Both the position numbers and the translations under genes were made by a program. Of a stretch of DNA of 64,000 nt, positions 47,825 through 59,300 are shown piece after piece (the first letter of the stretch is position 1; each line of letters opens with the position of its first letter). The stretch spans positions 45,492,653 through 45,556,652 of the forward strand of contig JAKSZT010053928.1 of assembly GCA_026826555.1 (NCBI GenBank), given 5' to 3'. The stretch is from Tolypeutes matacus. Its lineage: Eukaryota; Chordata; Mammalia; Cingulata; Chlamyphoridae. The notes below the pieces were generated by a model. That model worked only from the letters and a program-made list of their open reading frames with translations, was not told where the DNA came from and ran no database searches.

Positions 47825-48529
47825 GATTTCAACTCAGAGTAAAGCAGAAAGGAGAGAAAGAGACAGATCTAGTTCTGACGGCATTGTTTGTCCCCCTGGA
47901 TTCAACTTGCCTAAAGTCTGACCACTCCCAGGATTGACAGTTATGTGAGCCAATTGCTCATTTTGCTCAAGTCTGTCTACATTCATTTTCTGTTATTTTG
48001 AACTTCTAAAGAACCCTAACTCATACCACCTCTCCCCCTTTCAAGTTAGATTGTTAGAGGGGTACTCAGTGTTTGCAGGGAAGTACCTCTGTTATTTTTT
48101 CCCCATAGGTCTCTTGCTTTCCTCAATACTTACACACCTTAGTTCTTTCCTATGTAGAAAGGAAGACAGATCAAAGCAGGAGAGCTATGTTGTATAAGAA
48201 CTGCCCTCCCCTATTTATTACTGGATGTATAAATTATGAACCTGTTTGGCCTGAAGTGACAGAAAAATCCAACAGGGGATAAAACCAATGGGGATGCATT
48301 TTTCTCATATGATAAGGAATCTGGGGGTAGATAGTTGTTGGTACTCACGAGGAGAGTAATAATGTCAGGGGCAGATTCTCAACTATCCTCTTGGTATTGA
48401 TAGAAATTCTACCTTCATATTCTTGCCTCGTCATGATAATGATGCCACTCCAGACATCATATCCATATTTAAAGGAGAATAAAGATGGAAGAGAGGAGGG
48501 TAGCACCACTTTGTCTCTCCCCCTTTAAA

Positions 48530-48796
48530 ACTTTTAGTTTCCTCATTGCTAAACCAAATACAATTTAATGGATTGGCTTAAACAATGGGAATTTATTGGT
48601 TCATGGTTTTGAGGCTCAGAGAAGTCCAAAATCAAGGTATCCATCAAGGTGATGCTTTTTCCCAGACGACTGTGGCAACCTGGGGCTGGCTGCTGGCGAT
48701 TCTTGGGCCTTGGCTCCTCTGTCAAGTGGCAGCCTCTCTTGGCCTCTCCTTTCTCTTCCCGGTTCTGTTGACTTTCAGCTTCTGGTTGCTCCCTCT

Positions 48797-48833
<37 letters not shown>

Positions 48834-49090
48834 CTTATCTGTTAAGACCTTCAGTAATAGACAGGTCTTAAACTATCCTGATTCAGCATGGCCACACCTT
48901 AACTGAAGTAACCTTATCAAAAGGTCTTATTTACAAGAGTTCATACCCACAGGAATAGATTAAGTTTAAAAGCATGTTTGTTTGTTTGTTTGTTTGTTTT
49001 GAGATACATAGCTCCAAAGCCCTATACTCTGCCTTCTGGACCCCCAAAAGACATGTTCTTTCACGTGCAAAATACATTCACTCCATCACA
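48530..49090 (-). mobile_element. Solo LTR, ERVL-MaLR-like, antisense, swollen by microsatellites
   Basis: Reversed family words run from 'gcttaaacaatgggaattta' at the left to 'caggaatagattaagtttaa' and 'ccatcaca' at the right. A (CT)n tract at 48798-48830 and a (GTTT)n tract at 48975-49000 lie inside. The terminal TG and any target duplication are eroded. Confidence 0.7.
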
Positions 49091-49094
49091 ACAA

Positions 49095-50520
49095 GCCAAA
49101 AACCTTCTGTCCCTTCAGTAGCAATGCCAAGAAAAGTCTCATCAAAATTGGTTATGGGTATGGTCTGTCCTGGGACACAGTTCTCCTGTCTGTGGACCTG
49201 TGAAACCTAGAAAACAAGTTATCTACTTCCAGTATACAAAGAAGGGAGAGGCATAGAATAAACATTCCCAGTCTAGAAGGTAGAAATTGGAAGGAAAACA
49301 GAGGTTACAGGTCTCAAGCAATTCTGAAGCCCAGCAAGGAAAGCTCTATCAGAGTTCAAGGTTTGAGAATCATCTATGCATTGATGTTTTGACCTCCAGC
49401 CCTGATTTGAGCTCCACCACTTACAAGTGCTTGCCTGGCCATCATGCTTTTCCCACAACTGGGATGAAGGTTCCACCCTCTCTGAGTATTGGGATGGTGG
49501 CCAGGCTCTCCATGAACCCCGGGATATTGGCCCGTGCAAACTTCTGTTCATGTCTTATTAGCCAGGACACAGTTAGTAATTGCTCCTACCTTCAAAGGAG
49601 ACCGAGAAAACAAATGTTTAGCTAGGCATAGTGACATCCCTAACAAAATCTGGGTTCTCAGTGAAAAGAGGTGGGGAATGAATCTTAGCTACTCAACGAA
49701 AAGAAGCCCATTCCCCCTTCAACCTCCTTAGTGAGAGTTCTCTGCCAGGAGATTCCTCAGACTTCTTGCAAAAAAGCTTTTGGCAGACCTGTTTCACCAG
49801 ATTACCAGATTTATTGAATCCCAAATATGGGCTCCCCTTCATGTTTAACAAAAGTTGGCCCATTTGACAAGAGCAAAGGCTAATTTAGAAAGACCAGTGT
49901 TTGAAATTACTCTCTGTGTCATATGGGCAAAATGAAGATCACTGCAGATGGTGCCAAAGATATAAAGTACCTAATGCAGCAGCTGACTCATGGTTGCCAC
50001 CAAATGAATATTAATTCCTTTCCCCCTCTGTCCCTTCCCTGTTAGTATCCCTCTTCATTTTCCCCACCTGAGCTAGTAGGAAAGATATGCACTGGGTTTT
50101 CAGCTCTTTGGTTCATGTCCCAGAGAAAGACCACAAAGAACACACCAATGCCCAAGACCCAAGGAAGCCAGAAATGTCACACAGCTTCAGTTTAATTCAA
50201 TTCACAAGTTGCTCAGCCAGCAAACGTGAATCCATAGCAAACTAGACCCAATTAGTTCTGGTGCCTGCTTCATGGATCTGCTTGTTATCCTGTAATAATG
50301 TAATCAATGCTGCTTGCCTGGCATGGAGATGGAGGTTCTGCATGATGCAGAGAAATCCAAGTGGTCACCCAGTCTGCAGCATGATAAAAGGGAAATTACC
50401 ATAGTTTTCTACAGTAGAATCAGTCCTCCATGTAGATTAGGAAGATGCTATCTATAAGACCAGTGGCAAGAATCACTCTCTCTTTTTAACCTTATCCCTT
50501 CTTGAGAGATTATATGCTAA
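49095..50520. other. Single-copy stretch
   Basis: No repeat, RNA gene or exon recognised. Confidence 0.4.
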
Positions 50521-50524
50521 GGTG

Positions 50525-50660
50525 GCAGTGACTCTCAACTGGAAGTCAAAACATGTTCTGCATCCTGATTTTACCACTGGATAACTATATGATCCTAGGC
50601 ACATTATGCAACCCCTCTAATCTTCCATCCATCCCAATAAGATGGACTCTTGTGAATATT
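50525..50660 (+). repeat. MIR SINE fragment, sense
   Basis: 'tcaactggaagtcaaaacatg', 'tttaccactggataactata' and 'tgatcctaggcacattatgc' follow the MIR head and core. Confidence 0.55.
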
Positions 50661-50754
50661 AAAGAAGAAAACTTCCACAAAAGTAGAATGTTTCTTTTCC
50701 TGCCCAAACCATAAGGGCACCTACTATGGACCGGCATTTTTCCATTTGTTAGGT

Positions 50755-50920
50755 CACTAAATCCCACAGGATACCCGCTCATTATATGTGGAATGCCCCC
50801 GCCCCCTACAGATGAGAACAGTGAAACTCTGAAAGACTAAACAACCTGCCCCCAAATCACAGACTGGTTATGTGGTGGAGTCAAATTCTGTACCCAAGTA
50901 TATTCTATCCCAATCTTTCT
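50755..50920 (-). repeat. MIR SINE fragment, antisense
   Basis: 'tacagatgagaacagtgaaac' and 'ggttatgtggtggagtcaaat' are the reversed MIR core and head. Confidence 0.6.
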
Positions 50921-51539
50921 ATTATTGACATACTGCTTTCTAGAGAGCCCTTTTACTTTCACCGGTCTAAAATCCTTCAAACTCCAAACACTCACAATCA
51001 CATTGTGATTTTTTTTTTTACATTCTCAAATAGAGGGGCAAGAACATTTTGAGGACATAGGCAACACCTAATAAAAGAAAACAAACCACTACGTCAAGCC
51101 CTCGATATTAATGCATGTAACTATGAACGTTATTCCTCAAAAATTGAAACTTAGTGGTTGCTCTAGGTTCTGAGGGGAGGGGGAGGGAGAAATGAGTGGA
51201 GCATGGGGCATTTTGGGGCAAGCCTCTATGGAGTGTCATATTTTAATTTTAATACAAAGTAAAGTCTTAAGCTAATTGGAAAGCCTTAATAGTGGTATTC
51301 AGGCATCAACTAATCAGGTGAGGATTATTTAGGGGTCATTAGGTTTTTCCTGTCAGAATCACACCATGTGGATTTTCACCCCTCTGCGTGAGTCTGTGAC
51401 TGGCCTTGTTTGGTGGTGGAGATGGTAGGGAAAATCAACAAAATGACATCTTGGGTCTTTTTCAACCATTGGCCAAGAGGTATTCTAGATACATTAGGAA
51501 ATTGACCACCAAACCAAAGTTAATTTGATCTATAAAACA

Positions 51540-51845
51540 TTGGTACTAGAGCATACCCACTCTACTCAGAGGCACATTATTGGAGCTACACAGCTTCCCC
51601 TAGCACCTCTCTGAGGTGGATCTCCACCCACTGAGACACCACCCCATGACCACATGAACATACTCACACTCCATAGAGGCATGCTCCAGGTATACTGCCC
51701 CCCACATCCTCCCACCACTGACACCCCAGACCAGTGATCCTCCCCTGCCACAGCTGCAACCCCTTCAACCCAAAACCTCCAAACAAAGCCAACAAAAAAT
51801 AACAATAAAATTTTTAAAATAAAAAAATTAAGAAATATATTTTTT
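51540..51845. other. C-rich stretch ending in an A-rich tail
   Basis: A C-rich segment (51585-51790, 'ctgcccccc', 'cctcccaccactgacacccc') runs into a 50-bp A-rich tail, like a retroposed transcript in sense. I cannot identify it. It lies in the spacer of the inverted repeat. Confidence 0.3.
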
Positions 51846-51931
51846 TGCATTGTGTGTTTCATCACCATAAGATCTGTTATCTTTTATGTATATTGACAAT
51901 TTCTTCTGTATGTTCCCCCAGTGTCTTATTT

Positions 51932-52297
51932 TTTTTTTTTTTCACTTTATTTTCCAAAAAGCTTTAGGTTGCAGAAAAGTCACATAGAAAATACAGGGGA
52001 TTCCCATATACCCCACTCCCTCCCCTGCCACATTCTCCTCTACCAATAACATCCTATGGGAGTATGGCACATTTTTTACAATTGATGAACAAATATTGAA
52101 GCATTGCTTCTAACCATGGTCAGTGGTTTACGTTATGGTTTACCTTTTGCACCGTATACTCTTATAGGTTCTGACAAAATGTATAATGGCCTGTATCTGT
52201 CATTGCAAGATCATGCAGAATAACTCCAATGCCCCAAAATGCCCCATGCTCCACTCATTTCTTCCTCCCCCTCCCCTCAGAACCTAGAGCAACCACT
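51932..52297 (-). mobile_element. L1 3' UTR fragment, antisense
   Basis: Starts with a T-run (51930-51943) and reads as a reversed L1 3' UTR ('acaggggattcccatatacc', 'caattgatgaacaaatattg', 'cctcagaacctagagcaacc'). It is 5'-truncated at about 52297. The truncation point is inside the right arm of the inverted repeat. Confidence 0.65.
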
Positions 52298-52739
52298 AAG
52301 TTTCAATTTTTGAGGAATAACGTTCATAGTTACATGCATTAATATCGAGGGCTTGACGTAGTGGTTTGTTTTCTTTTATTAGGTGTTGCCTATGTCCTCA
52401 AAATGTTCTTGCCCCTCTATTTGAGAATGTAAGCAGGACTCCCCAGGATGGGAGTTTAATATTTTCTTGTTTATTGTGTGGGTCTCTTTTAGATTTCTCT
52501 ATGCCATAGAGAAACCAAAGAAAGTTAATCTAGGTGAACTCCTTGATAAATCATACGATTTTGAGAAAACTCCTAATGCTCTGGTGGGCAATGTCCCTAC
52601 TGGAATGTTCAATGGTGCTGGAGACTCTCAGACGCCAGCTTGTGATTTACATTCCTTTTATTCTCCTTCTCCTCCTACTCTCTGGGAGAAATTCTAAATA
52701 TCCCAGTTTCACTGAGATTAGTACTGTTTGGTGAGCAAT

Positions 52740-52935
52740 AGCTCAGAGTTAACATCAGACAGACTTGGTTTGAATCTTAGCTCTGCCATTTGTGTGACTT
52801 TGGACTCATCTTGCCTCAGTTTCCTCCTCCTCAAAATGTGGATAAAAGTGTCACCTCCTCATGGGTTGCTGTGAGGATCACATGAGAATACACAATGAGT
52901 AAGTATGAGCTAGTAGTAATACCACCCTCCTGGGG
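52740..52935 (+). repeat. MIR SINE fossil, sense
   Basis: 'gtttgaatcttagctctgcc', 'tttgtgtgactttggactca', 'cctcagtttcctcctcctca' and 'gggttgctgtgaggatcaca' run through the MIR core. Confidence 0.9.
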
Positions 52936-52939
52936 GAAA

Positions 52940-55900
52940 TTATAAGTGAGCATCTCCAAGTTTTGATTGATTTTTCACTGGGAAGCTTCAACAAAAGAGA
53001 CCCAGTTAACCCAGACCCCAGAGTTCAGAATTAATCACTATTCTGCATATTCATGATAAGGGGAAAGAATCACATTTAAAAAGATAAAACATTTCATTCA
53101 TAGGAACCTACACTAGTGAGAGAAGCATGATTGAAGGACTTACAGAGAGTCCTGTAAAGTGACTGAGGACATAATATGTTGCCACAATGTCATTGGGTAA
53201 GTTATTATTGTATTTTTTTAAAGGAAGTCAGCAGACAGTGGAATGAAAGATTTGTCTGGGTTTTTTCCTCTACCTTTTCTTCTTTGATCTGAGATCCACG
53301 GGGGTTGCTCTTTAAAGGGTTGATTTCCAATGCTGCTGATGAGCTGCAGGTGGCTTTCTGAGCAGCCATGTGGCCATTTGTCATTCTCCATTACATATTT
53401 TGCCAACCCCAAGGTGGAAATTTTGAAACCTTTTTGGCTGATTTATGAATGTAAAATGTGACAAGTACAGTCTGGGTCTCCAATTGGGGCCATAGGATGG
53501 CCCTGCCTGCTTCAAGCATGAACCCACTCCATTGTGTCTCATGGGGACAATGACTGCCCAGACAATGACCACCCAGAGGTCGCCTGACACCAAGAATTGC
53601 TTAAAAATGAACAGCTGAGTTATCTACACAAAGTGACTTGTGTGGTTGGAGATAAAAAAGTATAAATTTTCAAACTTTCCTTGGTAAGACTGATGCTATT
53701 TTTGTGATTGTTGAGAAGTATTCAGTGCGTAAATGATTTTTTTTTCCATATTTGCCATACACAATGGAATTCTTTCTATTTTTGGTGGGAATATTCGGTG
53801 CGACCTGATTTTGCCAACACATGAGGTCTGAACTTTAAATTTCCTGGCCTTGTCCTTTGTATTAATTATTTAGTTATTTAAAACAGTTACTTAAAAATTA
53901 AAATTATTTATGTATTTTTCCAACTTAAAGCTTTTCATTAACGATGAGCGCAAACTAACAGTTACTAGATTGTCATTGGCTGCTAAGTATTTTGTTTGGA
54001 CCTGCTCTGTCCAACAGAATTTTCTGTGATGATGGAAATGCTCTGTCTTCTGTCTTTTGTTATCCAATATGTAGCAACTGGTCACAGTGGAGCTGGGCTT
54101 TTAATTTGATTTAATTAAAATTAAAATGTAAATCGCATATACGGCTAGTGACTACCAGAATCTCCTGGATATTCTGCAAGAGAGTTGACAGAAGGCTGAG
54201 CTCTTTTATGGTTGGCTGATGTCACGCAGCAGGGGCGCTGTCCTCTCCTGATCATGAGAAGCAGCGTTGCACTCTGCCGCACTGGCTCCCCTCTTTGCAG
54301 GGCGGCCTTCCCTGGACCCGTGGTGCAATGCTCTTCCCCTTTTCTGGTTACCGATAAGTAACCATGGTTCCCGATAAGTCACCACGGTTCCCCAGCTAGG
54401 CACTCCACACATGGTTCCCCGTGTCGTTTGCTGTCATCCTAGAGGTCTGCATCCTCCCTAGATCCTCAGGGTCGGGCGGCACCGGGCCACTGAAAGGTGC
54501 TGCCCTAGCATTGGGAGACAACTAATCCAGGCGAAAACAAAGCAGAAAGACATCAGGCCAGGGCTTGTGCAATTCCTCTTGAACTCACCTTGACCTGCTC
54601 TGCACTCACTCGGCCCCACTTCGACTTCATTTCCCCTTGCATTTAGGAACCCTCTATTTCATCTCCCCAACTTCCCGTTCCTCCCGTTGACTTCTCCTGG
54701 CCTCTGACTCTCTGGCTCAGTGTCCACATTAAGACTTCTCTCTGGTTTCTGCGACCTGTGAGTTTCCACCTGTGCTTCCCAGGGGCCAACCTCTCCCGCG
54801 GGCATGAACACAGCGGTCCCCCGACATCTGACCCAGGCGCCCATCCTACTGAGCCAAGGCCTGGAGCCTGAGAGGTGTCTGTCTCCCATTAGGAACCCCT
54901 ACAGACTCCTTGATTGCTTAGTGCGGACAAAAACCAACTTTTAAAAAGGCATTGCTGTTTTGTTTTGTTCCCGATGGCTTTCAAAACAAAAGCCAAATGG
55001 CAGCTTGGGAGTCCAAGCTGTCCACCCATATTGTTTTCTCCCCTGACCAGCAGCAGGTTCGAGAACCATCATTTTCTCTGTATGCAGCAGTGGTGTAGGG
55101 TTTTGTGGGAAAGATACACTATAGATAACTGTGCCTATTTCTTTTGTCTTCATGTAGGGGCAGTGTGGCCCCAGGGGAGTGAGATTTTCCACAGTGTAGG
55201 AGTAGGGAGGAGGCTTTTCCAGGTTGGAAGGAAGGAATGACATTCCAGGTCTGTGCTTTTTCATGGAACATGGCCAGGTGATTAAAGCTTTGGGCATAGA
55301 TAGAAAAGTGCTATCAGAGGCTTCCCTGGGCAATCCTAAATCAGAGAGAAAATTCTTCTAAAATTTAGGCAACATTCAATCCCTCCTTTGGATGGATAGC
55401 TTAGTTGTAAGGAATTAGATGGTCTTATAAAAATGTGTCTGTACACATGCACACAGATGTATGTGCACATGCATTTATCTAGTGGAGTAACAAATTACTC
55501 TAACTATATTCATATATGCAGTAAAATGTGTCTTCCTCCTATTGCCTGTTACCGATCTGACTTCTCTTCCGAGACCCCATTCCTCTGGGAGGTGGGGAGC
55601 CCCAGAAGAGACTTAATTTAGTGCAATCTGGTCATTGTACCCTGAGCCAATGATTTCACATTCTCTGCACATTGTTTTCCTGGGAATGAATGCTGCCTTT
55701 CTTATTTCTGCCCCTCCCTGCTTCCTTCCCTTTTCTCAAACAATACTGCCCCTGGGTGTATGGAGGGCGAGGTGAGCCTTAGTGGCAGGGGACTGTGGAG
55801 GGACGACTGACCGCTGCCCTCCTCTGGCCTCCCCTACTACAGTGAGGCAGCACGGGTGTGTCTGGGGGCTGGTGTCCACCCAGGAGGGGCCCATGTGTTC

Positions 55901-57314
55901 TTCTAGCTGGTCCGATGTGCTGGCATTCACTGCCACGGCCACTGCCTCCACCATGTGAATTCGGTTTCAAAATTCCTATCTGTCTTGAGGGACTTCAGGT
56001 TTCTGCTGGGTCATTGGGGCGTACAGCTCCTTCAGGTCCCCTCACTGGTACTGCCAGCCACCCCTGGGACCTCTGAAGGCCAGGTCAGTCCCCAGGGAGC
56101 CAGGAGGCTGGCCTGGGGGTACGTCTCACCCAGCAGTGGTGCACAGGCTGTTGGGGACTTCCTTGGAGAATTGCGATTCCTTCTACTACACCTGTGGGAG
56201 CTGCCCCTGGCCATGATGAGTTGCTCCTGCCTCCTCCACAGCTCTCTCACTAGGTGTTTCTAAACTCCCTGTCTCTGCCAGCGATGGACAGAAAATAAGG
56301 ACCATGATGTGAGACCTCAACATTCTTGTCTGTCTCCCTTTTCCTGCCCACAGTCACTGAGGAAATTCTGTGATCTGGGTAGTCCAGTCTTCATTCTTCA
56401 CATGCTTAAAAAAAAAAAAAAGTAGCTGCTCCTTTCTTTTGAATAATGCCTGGCTTTCAAACTCCTAGCCAGACCAAAATCTATTTTGATGTTGCTCTAG
56501 TGGGATCCAACTTTTCCCTGAAGTGTGGAGACCCATTGTCTGGAAGCCCCAGGGAAAAGAGAGTCATGGGTGGGAATAAATAGAGAAAGATCTTCACATA
56601 TCTACATTAATTTATGCACAGACACACAATGCCTTTGATGCCATTTCTTCTGATTCCCTCAAGTTTGCTGGAATTATGTGTGTCAATATTAGCAATTGTT
56701 TAGCATATATTAATATTTATATTTGAATAATTATATGAATGTCATGTTTTGTAATTATAATATTCCAAATCCTGAGTACCTGGGCTGTCCTAAAGGAACT
56801 TATTAAAATCTTTTCTGGGCACTTGCCTTTCCTTCAGGTCACCATTCCCACAGCCTGGCCCAACTGCTCTTTTGCTCCAGTGCTTGGCTTTGGAACCTGC
56901 TCTCCTTAGGGAGGGAGACTGTCAATCTTTAAGTCTGGGTATCTGAGGCAGGGAGGGCCAGGGATGAATCCAGAAAACAGTCAGAGCAACAACTGCTAAA
57001 GTAATTTTCCTGGCTGTGGGTACCTTAGGTCCTTGGAGCTTCCTCATGCATGTCTGGGCTCTTCTTCCAAGTATTTGCTTTAGCACTAGAGGAGGGGTCC
57101 CAAACTCAGCTGAGTACTGGGCCACCCAGGTAAAGTAAATGAATCCATGGGCTGGGAGGGCCTTGGGAGATGCAGGGAACTCTGGCAGAGTTTAAATTTC
57201 CAGCTAGATGCCATCATATAGGAGTCTAGGGCACAGGGAGCCAGAACTTTTGATTTTTCAAGAGAAGCTAGAAACCTAGATTTATCTGTTAAATTCTATG
57301 ATATTAAAATGTTA
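52940..57314. other. Mostly single-copy stretch
   Basis: It contains three 20-bp-spaced related units at 54345-54395 ('ccgataagtaacca', 'ccgataagtcacca'), and a GC-richer part at 55740-56270. Several frames of 70-130 codons are present on both strands in the GC-richer parts, as expected by chance. No exon, RNA gene or family-level repeat recognised. Confidence 0.35.
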
Positions 57315-57700
57315 GAGGGAAGCAGATGTGGCTCAAATGATTGAGCTCCCGTCTACCATATGAGAGGTCCTGGGTTTGGTTCCCGGTGCCTCCTGAAGAA
57401 GATGAGCAAGACGGTGTGCTGGCACGATGGGCAGGCACGGCGAGCTGATGCAACAAAATGACACAAGAAGAAGACACAAAGAGGAAACACAAAGAGAGAC
57501 ACAACGAATCAGGAAGCTGATGTGGCTCAAGGAATTGAATGCCTCTCTCCCACATGGGAGGTCCCAGGTTCAGTTCCTGGTGTCTCCTAAAGAGAAGATG
57601 AGCAGATACAAAGAGCATACAGTGAATGGACACCGAGAGCAGACAGCGAGCGCAAAATAATGGGGGAGGGAGGGAGGGGATAAATAAATATTAAATAAAA
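57315..57700 (+). mobile_element. Dimeric DAS-type tRNA-related SINE, sense
   Basis: Two units, each starting with a tRNA-like head: 'gggaagcagatgtggctcaa' at 57316 and 'aggaagctgatgtggctcaa' near 57510. Each has an internal B-box-like 'ggtttggttcc' or 'ggttcagttcc', and the second ends in a purine-rich and 'aaataaata' tail. The same two-unit layout occurs at 24145-24637, so the dimer looks like the mobile form. Confidence 0.85.
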
Positions 57701-59300
57701 GGGTTACAGCTGGGGCAGGGGAGGATCATTGGTGTGGGGTGTCAGTGATGGGGGATACATGGGAGGAAGTTCACCTGGACATACCTTATAGGTATATAAA
57801 TGTGTTCAAATGTTCACAGGGCATTGTCACAGTGGGTGGAGATTCACACAATAACTGAGAGAATATTGAATTCCCATCCTGGAGAGCTCTGCCACATTCT
57901 CTAATGGAGCAACAACAGTCCCCCAAGTGTAGGGACAATGACTGGTGAAGGAAGATGGTCTATTTATAGGCCTTTGATATTGATGGCTATGTTTGTGAGC
58001 CTTTGCTCTTGAAATTGAAACTTAGTGTAGTGTTGTGGGGTGCCTAAGAGTTGCCTCCTGAGAGCCTCCTTGTTGCTGAAATGTGGCCTTTCTCTAAGCC
58101 AAACTCAGCATATAAATGCATTACCTTCCCCCCAGTATGGGACATGACTCCCGGGGATAAGCCTCCCTGGCACCAAGGGATTACTACCAAGCACTAAATA
58201 GCAATGCAACTGGAAAAAGATCTCGAATAAAACCAGGAAAAGGTAAAGACAAATGAGTTTATATGGCTAAGAGACTTCAAAGTGAGTCGGGAGGTCATCC
58301 CAGACGTAACGCTTATGCACATCTCAGCAGGATCTCATGGACTACCAAAGTGGGTACTACTCCAAATAGTGGGGATCCTGAGGGCTCTGGAGACACTCAG
58401 GTCCTATGGTCAGGGTAGATAGCTCCAGATTTTGGTGCCTTGCCAGCGGGCCCTACTTTGGTGTTTGTGCTCCTGAGATTAACAGAGTTGGACTCAGTTA
58501 TGGCTTCCCTACACATGGCTCATCTGTCCCTTCTATTTAAACCTATACCTGGTGCTGGGGCTTGTAGGTGTATGTCCAAGAGACTGGAATCTTTGGGCTG
58601 TCTATGTGCCAGCTGGGTCCTGAACCTCAGTGGAATTGCAACACCTACTCTCTAGTTCATTGGATTCACCCAGGACAACTGAAAAGGAGGTGAGGATTGA
58701 CAACCACCATACCAAGGAAACGAGAGGGCCTACAACTGCAAGCAAGAGAGGCCCACCCATCAGCTGCATATGATCGAAGCCCCTTCTCAATTAGAGGTGG
58801 AGTGGACATCACCATCCCAGAATCCTCAGGATTGGGGAATGAAATATGGATTGGAATGGACTTACTGGTATGGTACTATAGACTTAATGTGATTCTAGCA
58901 ATGGAAGAAATTACAGCATTGATCTGGAGACAGTGGCTACTGGAGGCTATTGGGGCAGAGAGAGGGAAAAACAGGTGTAATATGGGGGCTTTTTTGGGAC
59001 TTGGGAATTGTCCTGAATGACATTGCAATGACAGGTATAGACCATTTTATATCTTCCCATAACCTGCAGAATTGTGTGGGAGAGAGTGTAAACTACAATG
59101 TGAACTATGGCCCATGCTCAGTGGCAAAGCCCCAGGATGCATTTTTCAATTGCAATGAATGTACCACACTGATGAAGGATGTTGTTTATGTGGGAGGTTG
59201 GGAGGTGTGGGGAGTGGGGCATATGGGAATCCCTATATTTTTTGTGTAACATTTATGTAATCTAAGTATCTTTCAAAAAATAAAAAAAAATTAAAAAAAG
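57701..59300 (+). mobile_element. 1.6-kb retroposon, full-length copy, 'short' 3' end
   Basis: Starts at GGGTTACA, the same point as the 32063 copy, directly after the SINE tail, and ends in an A-rich tail at 59270-59300. Body landmarks follow the same order as the 32 kb copy ('gagagctctgccacattctc', 'acatgactcccggggata', 'agcctccctggca'). The 3' end is the short form: 'gtgtaacatttatgtaatct', then 'aagtatctttcaaaaaataa'. The open frame of the 32 kb copy is broken here into 58440-58655, 58697-59020 and 58950-59249. Confidence 0.9.

Larger units (their letters stand above)
51018..52432. repeat. 203-bp near-perfect inverted repeat with a 1,009-bp spacer
   Basis: Arm 51018-51220 and the reverse complement of 52230-52432 are both exactly 203 bases and differ at one position (51187 g against the a expected from the right arm). 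The spacer 51221-52229 holds unrelated sequence and most of an antisense L1 3' UTR. About 65 bp of that UTR is inside the right arm, and therefore also in the left arm. Confidence 0.97.

Noticed and set aside
55736..56270. GC-richer segment as a possible CpG island or promoter
   Set aside because: It is GC-rich but CpG-poor, with no TATA or initiator arrangement or adjacent exon.
57315..57420. tRNA-like sequence with internal promoter boxes
   Set aside because: It is the head of a SINE, with eroded stems and a retroposon tail, not a functional tRNA gene.
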